From Thozetella sp. PMI_491 (lineage: Eukaryota; Ascomycota; Sordariomycetes; Chaetosphaeriales; Chaetosphaeriaceae): 64,000 bases of DNA. The position numbers were made by a program, and so were the translations under genes. This document shows, one piece after another, positions 23,329-34,821 of this stretch. Position 1 is the stretch's first letter. Each line of letters starts with the position of its first letter. The stretch is from contig MU270021.1 in assembly GCA_021432635.1 (NCBI GenBank), positions 814,594 to 878,593 on the forward strand. The letters run 5' to 3'. The notes under the pieces were generated by a model. That model saw only the letters and a list, made by a program, of their open reading frames with translations. It did no database searches and was not told where the DNA came from.

Positions 23329-24282
23329 TCAGCGCCGCGACTGGCTGCGCCGGTGACCTCTTCGGTCATCATACACGTAGTCGTCGTCCGAGTCAGTATT
23401 GTAATAATCGTCAGTCTGGCCGCCCCTGCGCCCTTTATCGCGACCATCCCTGTCTCTGTCACGGACCACCAGGTCTCGGTCGCGTGCCCGGACCAGCTCA
23501 CGGCTACCCCGACCGTCCCTGTCCCTGTCCTCCCGATCTCTGTCGTCCCTGCGGTTCCCATCCTTACCCCATTTCTTCTCCCACGCATCCTGTTCATCTT
23601 TGTCCTTCTTCCTGTGACTCTCGATGCGCTTTTCAAGCGCGTTGGCGCCGAGACCGCCGACCGCAGCGCCGACAATGGTGGACAGTAAAGCCGCCTTGTT
23701 GCTCTTCTCGCCACCTTTGTCATGTCCAACGCGCTGACTTGCCGCTATGCTCGCCTCCCGCGCCGAAAGGCCCCCCACGATGGCACCGAGCACGCCAACT
23801 CCAAGTCCAGATGTGGAAGGGGTGAAGGTGTGGTGCAACACGTGCTTCGCCTTGCCGACGGGGTTGTGCGAGTTCTTGTGCGGATCGTCGGGATCGTAGT
23901 CATCGTCGTCGTCGTCATCGCGCCGGCGCCTGTCACGGTCCCTGTCGCGGTCCCTATCACGGTCCCTATCGCGGGTCATGGGAGGGGGCACGGAACGTGG
24001 ACGGTAGTGCTGGCGCGGCGGCGCTAAGCCAGCGGCAACGGGCGGCGGAGCAAATAAGATATCTGGGTGTTCGTATTCGAGACGAGGACGGGAGTGGGAG
24101 TAAGAGTCTCCGCGCGCCGGCAAGGCGCCTGAGGCATACGGGGACCCGCCGGAGCGGTAGTCTGGTGAGGGGTTACGGTTCCCGTGGTAGGTGGGCGGGG
24201 AGTGCGAGCGGCCGTGGGAGCCGCCGCCGTAATGGTGGGGTGGGGAGTAGGAGCCCCCATCGTTGAGATCGGCAGAAGACAT
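23329..24282 (-). CDS. Gly-zipper / RD-repeat low-complexity protein
   Basis: A single exon of 317 residues. Residues 1-100 are rich in Pro, Ser, Tyr, Gly and His. Then comes a run of RD dipeptides followed by a DDDDDDD run, encoded by a hexamer-type DNA repeat. Two Gly/Ala-rich hydrophobic stretches, GLGVGVLGAIVGGLSA (about 158-173) and LLSTIVGAAVGGLGANALEKR (about 196-216), resemble glycine-zipper segments. The tail has more RDRD runs and a basic end (RRGHRRSQSRR). This pattern is common in fungal glycine-zipper proteins of the DUF3824-like type, whose role is not known. The gene reads away from the BSC6-like gene with a 3.2-kb gap between. Confidence 0.7.
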   Translation of the reverse strand: MSSADLNDGGSYSPPHHYGGGSHGRSHSPPTYHGNRNPSPDYRSGGSPYASGALPARGDSYSHSRPRLEYEHPDILFAPPPVAAGLAPPRQHYRPRSVPPPMTRDRDRDRDRDRDRDRRRRDDDDDDDYDPDDPHKNSHNPVGKAKHVLHHTFTPSTSGLGVGVLGAIVGGLSAREASIAASQRVGHDKGGEKSNKAALLSTIVGAAVGGLGANALEKRIESHRKKDKDEQDAWEKKWGKDGNRRDDRDREDRDRDGRGSRELVRARDRDLVVRDRDRDGRDKGRRGGQTDDYYNTDSDDDYVYDDRRGHRRSQSRR

Positions 24283-27200
24283 GACCGAGTTCGTTCGGCG
24301 CGTGTCCGCGTGTTGTGTTGGGTCAAAGTGCTCGTGGAGATGCTATGGAGGATGGGGGATGGTGTGAAGGTGTGTGGTGTGTGGGCGTGTGTTCCTCGAC
24401 TCAGCCCTGGCCAAGATATATCTCGTTCAGCAGGCCGCCGCCACGGGAAAGGCTGGAGGAGCCGCTCTCCTATGCGCTGTCCCTGCTTGTCGGTCGGCCG
24501 AATCGTGCGGCCTGGCAAGCACGGCTGTTGGTGCCCGGAAGAGGTGCAGATCCCTCTCTCGACGGGCAGTCTTGAGCTAGAGAGGTCGGCAATGCGTCAA
24601 GGTTCGAGGCCTTATCTCGTCCCTAGGAGCCCAAGGAGTTAGGTCGGTTATATGGTTCCAGGCAATAGGGGCGTGCAGCCGAGACGCCCAGCTCTGCCTC
24701 AGCCACGCTGTCGGTCAGAAGAGAATTGGAAGGAGTAGGTTCGATTGGATAGGTTTTGCGCGAGAGAAACTGGCTAATGCGGAGATAGCAACCGCATAGG
24801 ACGGCAGGAAAGACAAGGCTGGGGCGCAGCCGTATATAGGTACTAGCGGCGACGCGGAGGGCAAGAGAGAAAAAGCGATTAACGAAATGGCCAGCTCGCC
24901 GGAGATCGGGCGCGACGGCGGAGACGCGGAGAATGGAGAAAGATGAAGTGGTCACCAGACAGAAGTTTCGAGTCGAGCCGATGACTACCTTACTTTCCAG
25001 CTGACTGAGACACTCCCGCTCCCTAGCGAGGGAAGCATCGGCAGGCGCAGCACAGCCGGCCGCATACGGCACCACCGTCGGCGCCTGAAGGGGGGAAGGG
25101 GGAAGCAGGCGAAGAGGTTGAAAGGTGGGGTGGGCTGATGATGTCACTGGGCCATCCTTGCAAGCTGGTCCATTTCAGGGATCCCGGCCACCCCAGATCA
25201 TGACTAGAGAATGGCTTGCATGCAACAAAACCACCAGATAATCCGCACAAGGATCGCTGCGCGGAGCAAATCAACGCTGATTAATAAAAAAAAGCCGCGT
25301 CCCTTGAGCAAGATGCCGATATGCATGAAAAGGGGTATAACCTGCTATATCGCCGACGAACCCGTGGTTGCCCGGGTCTTGCTTCGGCTATACGAGGTTG
25401 AGCTTTTTCGTCGTTCACCCTACAGGGACAGGCCCTGGATCGTGGTGGTAGCTTCGCCAAGCAGCACCATGCAAGTGATTTCGCAGCAAGCAGCTACCTG
25501 AAGCTTCCCTCAGCTCCGGGGCAATACACACTAGCCCCGTCTGCCCTCCACTCTCCACGAGGCATCCGAAGCCGCCGTGTGTCAATGCGGCTCAAGCAGC
25601 CATGGGTTGCCCCGCCGGTTGTTGGTCGGTTGTTGGTTGGAGGCCCCGCTGCAAAGCTGACGGCCGAGTGGCGCGGGTGGCCCTCTTCTCCAGAATGTTG
25701 GGTTTGCGGGCATCGTGCCGCACCAACGCCTCTAGCCTCTGCTCACGGAGCTTAGGCGAAGCTTAGGGCCTTTCTATAGGTATGGCCAATGGGAGCACGC
25801 ACAATGTCCAGGCAGACTGTTGGGCGACCCTCTGTGCTGCCTATCACCGGCCATCATTGGGTTTCTGCGTTAGAGCACAGCCCAACGCGGAATGCGGGCC
25901 ATCGGGGCCGTCTTCAGCTCGGCGCCACGTCCGACAACACTTGAGGCTCTGGGAGGGAACACATAGGCGGCAGAAGGGGGGGGGGGGTCCGCGGTGCTGT
26001 GAGACAGCTTCTAGAACGCGAGAAATCCCATTGAATCGATCCGATGCGCCGAAGCCGAGGAGGGGCAAGAGGGGGCGAGACAATGACTCAGAGCGATCTC
26101 TGAAGGTTTGCCGACATCGTAGCGACACCTTGTTTCGCCGGCTGTAGAACATCAGGGTCCTGACCCCGAGACCAGCAGACCCCGGCGCCGGGGCCCCCGA
26201 GCGCGGACAATTGTGGGCACTAGCTCTCTCCCACAATCCAGTACACCGGTCCTAGCCGGCTGCTGACCGAGCTCTGCTCAACTCAACATCCACAATGCCC
26301 GGGCAAGAGGATGTCGGGCACTAAGACCGACTGACCATGCCGACAAGCTTCCAGTATTTGGGAGGACGCTGAAGAAGCCGGGCGCATATGATCGAGCTTC
26401 GTCTCTTCCTCCTACCATTTGGTGCAGAGTCGCGATTTACGCTGGTCACACTCTATACGCGTATTCGATTCGATATGGCGAAAGCGAGAGGACACCATAG
26501 ATAACCCATCTGCTCCTCCGTGTCCCGGCGCTATGCTGGCGACTGATGCGAGAGTTTGGAGAGGGTGGTTGGGGCCGGCAGCCGGAAACGGCCTGTTGAG
26601 CTCTCTCCTGGGGGGGAGGGGGGTCGCGCAGCGGAAAGAATGCCACCTGCCTAGTGAGGCACGTGGGAGCAAGACACAAACTAGAACCCTATGGATGGAC
26701 CCCACGGAGGATTGATGGGGAGGCTGGACGACGACGACGAAGCGAGCAGGCCTGCGTCCACCAAAAGGGGTCAGATGACCCAACCTTGACTTATAATACT
26801 TCGATAGAATAGGCGAAAGTTCCAGCGTCGGCAACTCGCCCCGATGGCAGATCTTCGGGGTTCGCGCCCGGCGCCGTTGGGAAGCTGCCAAGGCTGCGAA
26901 CACAGCGTTTCCGGCAAAGGATGCGCCGACCCATCGCTGCTTCTCCACTGCTGCGTCCCCAGCGATCCTACGCCCCTTCCGGATATAACGACGCGACAAC
27001 GACGCTATGTCCCCGGCTTCGGCCGTCCCAGCACGAGCAAGTCCCACCGAGGGTCTTGGCCCGATCTGCTAACTGGCCCGGGGAAGCTGCGGAACATCTC
27101 TGAGAGTAACTCACATGGGGGAAAAAAAAAAGGCCCACTGGAAGACGTCGAATCGACGTGCTGTTTCGCTTCATCTTCGGCTGTTGGGCATGCAAATCGT

Positions 27201-27458
27201 GCTCTCCTGCCCCCCGACCTCACCAATCTCCGCGTCGGATCTAGGCGAATGTGGTGTGCAGCGGTGAGGCTTACCTGCAACCTCGCGGGTGTCGGAGGTG
27301 CGAGCGCGGATCGTATAAAGAGCCTCTAGGACATTGGCTGTTCTTATCAGTTGTTCTTCCCAGAGACGACAGACGGTCGCTGCTACTCATCAGCCCGACT
27401 CTGGGGCAAACATATCAGGAGAAATAACGATAGAGTTTCCCAGCTGGGGGGCCTTGAC
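24283..27458. other. Long GC-rich intergenic region between divergent genes
   Basis: This 3.2-kb block separates two divergent genes. It is G+C-rich, with a G run at about 25979-25987, so chance open frames are long (for example 211 codons at 26412-27047, minus). None has domains, a signal peptide or credible splice sites. I see no RNA gene or repeat array. Confidence 0.5.
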
Positions 27459-29131
27459 ATGTCTGCCTCTGTGCCAATGACTACAGCCTCCGAGGCGAGG
27501 GACTCGATGCTTGGAAAGGAGGCGGACGCACCCCCGTCCCCCATTCAGCTGGCCGTCGCCGATCCGGAGAAGACCGAGCAGGCCCAGACCACCGACGAAG
27601 AGGCCGGGCCACTGGAGCCGGGACAGTCTTCGGGCGAGGCCAAGCAGAAATGGAACTCGCCCAAGCGAAACGCCTTCAAGTTTATGACCTGTATTTACAG
27701 CTTCATCGTCATGGGGATGAATGACGGCGCCGTGGGTGTGAGTGCAACGCTGCGTTCTGATGTATGCTTGCATAGCTTAGATCTATGTGCTGACTTGTGT
27801 CCCGAATAGGCTCTTCTCCCCTATGTGAGATCCCACCTCAGCTTCCCGCCTAGCTGGCTACAGTGACTAACACGCATACCCGCAGATGGAAACCTACTAC
27901 AACGTCACCTACACCCTCATCTCCCTCGTCTTCCTGGCTCCCTTTGTGGGCTACCTCGTCGCGGCGCTTCTTAACAACATCATCCACCACCGCTTTGGCC
28001 AGCGCGGCGTGGCCGTGCTGGGGCCGCTCTGCCGCCTGGTTGGCTACATTCCCATGGCCTTCCACCCGCCGTACGGGGTCCTGCCCGTGCTGATGCTGTT
28101 CCCGGGCTTCGGCAGCGGCATCGAGGACAGCGCCTGGAATGCGTGGATCGGCAACATGGAGAGCGCCAACGAGCTCCTCGGCTTCCTGCACGGCGCCTAC
28201 GGCCTAGGTGCGACAATCGGCCCCCTGATCGCTACCGCCATGGTCGCTAAGGCGGGGCTACAGTGGTAAGTTGACAAGCCATCCCTGCCGTGATGGTAGG
28301 TCAAGCGGGTCTGACAGCGTTCCCTCGACTAGGTATGTCTTCTTCTACGTTATGATCGGATGTGTTGTCCTCGAGGCGTGCCTCGCGATCTGGGGCTTCT
28401 GGGACGCCACCGGCGAGGCCTACCGCAAGCTCCACCTAGCTACCACCGGCGGAACCCGCACCACCACACGGACCGTGCTGCGCGACCCCATCGTCTGGCT
28501 CGTTGCCCTCTTCCTCCTCGGCTATGTCGGTGCCGAGGTCAGTCTCGGAGGATGGATCGTCACCTTCATGCTGCGTGTGCGCAACGCCGAGCCCTTCGCG
28601 GCCGGCCTGACCGTGACCTTCTTCTGGCTCGGCCTGACGGTCGGCCGCGTCTTGCTAGGCTTCATCACCGGCCGCATCGGCGAGAAGCTGGCCATCACCA
28701 TCTACCTGCTGCTCTGCATCGGCCTCCAGTTACTTTACTGGCTAGTCCCGTCGTTTGTGGCCAGTGCCGTCTTCGTTAGCTTCCTAGGCTTCTTCCTAGG
28801 GCCCCTGTTTCCAGCCGCGATCGTGGCGGCTACGAAGCTGCTCCCGACTGACTACCATGTGTCGGCCATCGGGTTCGCTGCGGCATTTGGCGGCGGCGGC
28901 GCTGCCGTGTTTCCCTTCGTCGTGGGCGCGATTGCCGAGAGCAAAGGCGTAGAGGTTCTGCAGCCGACCGTGGTAGCCATTCTGGCGTTTATCACGCTCA
29001 TGTGGTGGGGACTCCCTGGTGGACTCAGGCCAGGGGGGCTGGAGTATGCGAGAGAACATCATCACAAAGTTGGACACGAGATACGTGCCGCCTTCCATTG
29101 GTTCCAAAGGAGGACAGGGAACGGCGAGTAG
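27459..29131 (+). CDS. MFS transporter, BSC6-like
   Basis: Exons inferred: 27459-27737, a 15-nt micro-exon 27810-27824 (ALLPY), 27886-28265 and 28333-29131; all phases close and give 490 residues. Residues 1-75 are hydrophilic and acidic. Helices begin at FKFMTCIYSFIVMG. The join GAVG|ALLPY|METYYNVTY restores the expected NDG-x-x-G-A-L-L-P start of helix 1 and loop. Later parts include GFLHGAYGLGATIGPLI and a second six-helix half starting at IVWLVALFLLGYVGAEVS. The pattern resembles yeast Bsc6 and related fucose-permease-type MFS proteins. The substrate is unknown. It converges on the TYW4 gene with only about 150 bp between stops. Confidence 0.85.
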
Positions 29132-29283
29132 AACAGCGTTTTATGGAGCCTCCAGGAGCGTCTGGAGCAGAATGACTATTCCTAATCCTATCTAATGTAA
29201 TATATGCCGCCACATATATATAGATTGTCTAAAGCAGCGCCTTGATCCGCCTCTAGTCAGCCCCTTTCTGCTTGCTGCCAGCC

Positions 29284-32200
29284 TTAACCATTCATCAGGG
29301 CCTTCAGCTCGTCGGCCAGTCTTAGCAGGTAGAACTCCCTCGCGTCCGCGGGTAGCTTTCCAAAACTCCTTGCAATCTTGGCCACGTCCTGGCGCCCTCT
29401 CTCGTACGGCGCCAAGTCGCGATTTCCATATACATCCCGTCCCTGTGCGTATCCACCTTTGTCGTCCAGGTCTCGAAAGAACACGTTGACGGCAATGCTG
29501 GCTGCCGACTCCGGGCTCCCCGCATGCAGCCACAGTGGCGGGAGGAAGAGAATATCTCCTGGATGTAGAACGGCCTCGCGGTGGTCCGTCTGGATTAGGG
29601 CTGCGGCCGTGGCATCAGACGAGTCGAAGACGTCGAGGTTCGAGCTAGACGCCCCCGGGCGGAAAGCAAGATGCTGCACGTCAGACGGTGGGAAGAGAAG
29701 CATGCGCTTCGAACCGTGGATCTGGCAATATACATTGGCCATCACGTCGTAGTGCAGCCACATATTCACCGGACCGGAGACGCGTAGCACCGAGCTAAAG
29801 AGGTTATCCGAGACGAAACCGAGCTCCGGCGGCAACACAAACTCGGCGGCGAGGGAAGGGAAGTCTGCGGTCAAATTCGCGGGCTTATCGCTTGGTTCGT
29901 CGCTTGACAAGGCCCGAAGGTATACCATGTCTTCCTTCTCGACCCGCGCTGCGAAGTCGCGAAATGAAGTAGTGACGTATTGGAAATTTTTCCTGACAAA
30001 GTCCATGTTGCGTGTGGACGAGTCGTGGATGACAACCATCCGGTCGCCTCCAATCTTCGTCACCAGCGACTCTAGGTCCCAGGTTGACGTGCATGGACCA
30101 ATATTAGAGCCCGACAAGACCACGGGTTGGCGGTCACGAAGGACCCTCAAAAAGTCCTCCGCGGAGTCGAGTTTCATGCATGGAATAGCCTTCGGTAGCT
30201 TTCCCTGTTCACCCTTCGAGGGCGGCGCTTTGGGCGACAAGTCAGGAGGGGGTGCTGGATTCTGGGCGGCGGGTAATTCTTGCGTCTTCCACAGCTCCCA
30301 TGCTGGTGCTTTCTCCTCCGCGTCATGCGGTAGTGTCTGGTCGGTCTGTAGAGTTTGCGAATCCCGCTGGCTTATTTGGAAGGAGTAGACACTACTGTTC
30401 CAAAAGGTGCCCATAGAAAAGCAAGTTGCCCCTCCACCCATAATGACGATTTGGCTCTCTGGTATGGTCTCGACAGAGGCCCCTACTAGCAGCGGGCGTG
30501 GAGGACCTCTGCCTTCCAACATCTCTTCGTCTACTAGACGAGAGACATGGGTTATTTGGCAGCCTGAATTTCCATCGTAAGCAATCCTGAACCTCAGCAT
30601 ATCGTCTCGGCCTGGTATTATGCAGTCCTTGATGATTCCACCAAGGAGCATGAAATCTGCAATTGAACCAGCCTCTTCTTTCTCTCCTCCCAAGCTGGTT
30701 CTGACGGCCTTTGTAGCTACGCAAGCCGCTCCGTATCTCGCGAAAACACGTCTAATTGCGAGTTCATTACCCAGACTAGGAGAAACCTCGAGTTTTGAGA
30801 AGGTGAGAACAGGCGGCATAGACTGTAAGAGGTCAGCATCTAAAGGATGTTACATCCAGCTAATGAGCACTCACACTCTCCAGATCATGGCCAAGGCGCC
30901 AGGCAAGCAGCTGATCTGTCACGACGCCATCATCTCGAATGCCGCCGCCAAAGATTCCCCTAAAGTCTTGTCCAGGTTTCCCAGGCAAGGTCACGCAGAA
31001 GGCTCCTGACACTGGGATGGGAATCTCTCCAGCAACCTTACAGCTTCTCCAGCCTGTCTTACTGCTAGCAAAGACATAAGCCCCATCAAAGACAGCCAAA
31101 GGACCCTCTTTCCCTCCTATCAGCAATGCCCGTGGGATGCTTGGGCCAGTCGGCTCTGCATACCCCAAAGATACCACTGAGTGACGATACAACGGCCTGG
31201 GGAGGTCTTGTAGTTTGTACACACTAGCAGACAAGAGCCAGCAGTCTTTCAGTGGAGAGAGGGGGGAGGTGCGGCCGCCAACTAGTATGCCATCGGCTGT
31301 GATCCCGTAGCACATCCTGCTCGATGGACCGTCGGCATAGTTGCGGAAGGAGCATGCCCCAGGATCCTCACCATGCAGTGAGAAAATGTCGAAGGACTGC
31401 AGTCGACTCGAGCCTCCCAAGCCTAGGAAATTACATAAACCCTTAGTATTTCCGTTAGGTGAAGTGTGCGTTGTTGAAGCTCCGAATCGCCGCTGGATCT
31501 TCTTTAGTGAAGATTCTGGAATCTGAACCCTGATCCTCTCTGTAGGTATCTGTGTAGGAGCTGGAGCCAGGCGTTCACCACATGCATCAGTGCTCTGAGG
31601 CGGAGACGTTGATGCATGGACGAGACAGTAGTGGCAGCCGAAGATCGCAAACTCTTCCCATTCATCGAACGGCTCGACAGCATCGAGCTTTCGACGTTCC
31701 TCCTCTGTGAGGAACCTGGAGTCTGCCCAGGCTTGCCACAGTGTCCAGGTGTCCACTGAGTTCCAGCCTCGTGAGGTGAAACGCTCCCGCTGGCTTTCCA
31801 AGGTAGGATAGACATGTACCGATTTGAGAGGTGTGTTGAGCTTGTCGAAATGGGCCAGCATGGTCTCGGCAAAGGGGTGCCGAGGCCCGTCCGGTAGTAT
31901 TTGCTCAAGGAGACAGAATTGCGCTAGGAAGATTAGCCCGGGAACCTAGCATGAATGACAGACGACCTGGGGTTATATGTAGATAGTCACCTACCATTTC
32001 CAAGAGTGCTCGCCCACTGGATCACACCATCCGCCCCCTCTCTCTCCATGTAAGTGATGGAGACCTCGGCGACGAAGAGAAAGGAGCATCGAGGTATATC
32101 TACGATAGTGGAGAGTGCTTCCTCAAGGGTTTTCAGTTCGCGCAAATCGCAGCCGATCTGAACATACTCATCGCTCTTGAGGACAACAGAAGGTCCGTCT

Positions 32201-32732
32201 ACCTCCTCGACGCTGGTGAAGGCGTCTATTAGCTCTGGGGTCGTCAGGACGGTCTGGCGCTTCCTCCGGATCAAATCGGGGAAGTCGACGTCGACAAACT
32301 TGACCCCACGGCAGTCCTCTCGGTACCGCGTCAGACACTGCCATGGGAGGACATCGCTCCCACAGCCCAAGTTGACCAGAACCTTGGTCGTCCCATCCGG
32401 GGTGGGCTTCTTGAGGAACTCGCGCACCACCACGTCGATGACATGCAGTCGAAGGTGGTAACCCCGGTTGATGAGCGGAGATCGGCGCAGGGGCTTCTTC
32501 ACGAAGTAACGGAAGAAATGCGGCTCGTCAGGGTAGTAGAAGCGCTCAACGCTCCGCTTGGAGACGATGCTGCTATTGTTGGTCTACTGAGCGTTAGGAA
32601 CAAGGCCCCCCTGTGGAAATCCACTCCCGAAAATGTGTCAGAGCTCACCGCCATGACTTGGTCATCTTGGGCCAGGTCTTTCGGGCTTCTCATAGGCCCC
32701 TTCGGCCTCCTTAGGGGACCTTTTGCGCTCAT
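29284..32732 (-). CDS. PPM2: tRNA wybutosine-synthesizing protein 4 (methyltransferase-Kelch-JmjC)
   Basis: Exons inferred: 32732-32649, 32583-31995, 31923-30875 and 30822-29284 (1086 residues). The N-terminal domain is a leucine-carboxyl-methyltransferase-type SAM domain: TNNSSIVSKRSVERFYYPDE (29-48), HFFRYFV, and the SAM loop VNLGCGSD (about 98-105). The middle (about 350-700) has Kelch-like repeats with LIGGKEGP and IMGGGATCF. The C-terminal domain is JmjC/cupin-like, with the HYD pair at about H931/D933, a Lys near 946 and H1007 in PPLWLHAG. This is the TYW4/Ppm2 architecture, which methylates and methoxycarbonylates the wybutosine base at position 37 of tRNA-Phe. An in-frame ATG at 32777 could add 15 residues. 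The 32732 start was chosen because it lies nearest the conserved QDDQVMA|TNNSS join. Confidence 0.92.
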
Positions 32733-33055
32733 CTTTCTCGCTCCTTCCGGCGTGCATGCGATCAGACTATCGGGCAAGGTGAGAGCGTGGGAAGCCGGCT
32801 CGCGATCCGCTCTTGACTAGTGTGAAAATTACGCAGACATACATGCGATCGCGTAAGATTTCCCACTGTACGTGCCACTGCTAGTAGGGCAAGGGGGCAG
32901 TATCAACACGACGCTGTGGATTGGCCAGAAGGGAATGCCCATATCCAATTTTTCTTTATGCCTCCAGTATATATGCGGCATTTGGCATATTTACAACACC
33001 TCTGTCGCCGGTGCTTCCGCATCTTCCAACGGAGCACGCCCCACTGGCAACTCGC
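32733..33055. other. Short intergenic spacer
   Basis: Promoter of the TYW4 gene and 3' flank of the next minus-strand gene. Nothing else seen. Confidence 0.5.
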
Positions 33056-34055
33056 CTAGCAGTCCAAAATAACTTCGAATACTTCCGTCACCCACACCAC
33101 AACGCTATATTTCAAGTATTCGCCCATGAGGAATGTGATATTTGTAGTGATAAATAGAAGGGGATAAAGTGTTGCTCGGATGACCCTGTAGACATCGACA
33201 ACATAGTGGAGAATGGTCAACTCCTCCCCCACCCAGACGGCTAGAAGCCCCAGCATTAATTAGCCTTTGGTTACACCAGACTTTCCCTCGCCCGTGGAGA
33301 TCAAATAACTTTGAAGACATACCTGCCCATTTCTCATATCTCCAAATGGTTTTTTCAACATGGGTCACCCTCGTGACGACAACTTCCCCGCAGTTGTCGG
33401 GTGCTGGTGTGCCTGACGGCGGGATGCTAGTGGTTTCGAAGAGAGTCTGTGTCAAGATTGCCGTGCCTAAAGAGAGAGATGCCAGTGAGGAAGACCTAAA
33501 AAAGGTCGTGAAGTCGTACTCTGTAGATACCGAGATCAGAGTTGTGGTTGTGGCGACCTCCAGTATGTTTCCAGTACTGGTGGTGATCGATCTGCTGGTC
33601 GATATGGCAGCAGTCTCGTACAGGATCGTCGTTGATGTGCTGACTGTGCTTGGAACATTGATATAAAAGGTTGAGGTGGTTGGGAAGCTAGTAGCGTTCA
33701 CGACCTGCCCCTGAGACCTGAGCGCGCTTACGCAAACCGTTTCCCCTGCGACTGTAAAAGACGTAGTGTACTCCTGTGTGGCGGTGACAATGCTAACTAA
33801 GGTAGAAGTCACAGTACTCGAAATGGTTTTAGAGGGGGCTTCTGTAGCATCGACGCTGGTGGTGCTCCACCGAATCGAGGTGATCACGGTTGTGCTTAGA
33901 CTCGTCAGCCAGGATGTAGTCGTGATTGCCTCGGTAGAGGTGCCCGTAACGGTCTCAGTCCTCGCAGTGGTAAGAGTCGATGGCGTGCATGATGAGTCCG
34001 CGCTTACTATAGTAGTAAGCAAGAGTGCCACCACAATGTGGGCGAAAATCGCCAT
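33056..34055 (-). CDS. Ser/Thr-rich secreted or cell-surface protein
   Basis: Exon 1 is 34055-33323 and exon 2 is 33240-33056 when an intron with GTATGT...TTCTAG is removed, giving 305 residues. Residues 1-19 are a signal peptide (MAIFAHIVVALLLTTIVSA). Residues 20-215 are extremely rich in Ser and Thr with Val and Ile (many STST and TTT runs), a likely heavily O-mannosylated stalk. The spliced C-terminus (VWVGEELTILHYVVDV...) ends in a moderately hydrophobic stretch that could be a membrane or GPI-like tail. Without splicing the frame runs on to 33105 with a less protein-like tail. Such mucin-like proteins are usual at fungal walls. No enzymatic domain is present. Confidence 0.65.
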
Positions 34056-34821
34056 GTTCTTCGTGTTGATGCCGTATCTGTCCCGTTATTCCCACGTCGT
34101 GTCTCCTCTATATATGATTGAAGGTCATATTGAATCTTTTCCAAGTATAAATACTCCAAGAACGTTGACTTCTGCCGCTGGGTTCTGCGACTTTGGGTCA
34201 CATTGAAGGCGCTGTTGTCCGATCAGCCGCACGGCCTAGGCGACCTTCCCCGGCACACCTGACTTATCCGATTGGACTAGACCTCAATTCCTTTCGGAAT
34301 GAGAGTTATCAGTGCGAGAATACAACCATGCCTCTCGGAACCTGGTAATAGTAATCGGCTGTGTCCCCTGTTTCTCCGAGGCTAGGGCACTGGCATGTTC
34401 TAACTGGCAAGGCCGACTGTGAGAGACAAGTATCCGCCTAGGTCGGCAGTTTGACTGCCATCGATTCTAACCCCTTCACTCATTCATGCCATCCCACAAT
34501 ACTCTCTCAAAATCACAAGGGTCTGCCCATGTAGTCCGGCTGGCTCCCAAGTACCCTCATTACTATTCTTGTTTACTAGAATCATCAACCCAATATTGCT
34601 CAGCAATTCAAGATGCCCTTCTACTGGACGGGAGTGTTGTATCTCTTACTGAGAGGTCTAACGAGGGCTAGATAAAGCCAAATCTCTGTAAACACCGGGT
34701 TTTAATCGCCTTTTGGCTCCTTCTCTTAGATGACTCCAGCTACCTTCTTTTTTTGTAGGCTAGGTTCGCTCGAGTTTTCACCCCACTGTCGTCCCTCCTG
34801 GGTCATGTATTAGAAGCAGGG
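34056..34821. other. Intergenic, no gene seen
   Basis: Promoter of the Ser/Thr-rich gene and 3' flank of the F-box gene. Only short frames. Confidence 0.5.

Noticed and set aside
26412-27047. 211-codon minus-strand open frame
   Set aside because: G+C-rich intergenic DNA gives long chance frames; no motif, signal peptide or splice support.
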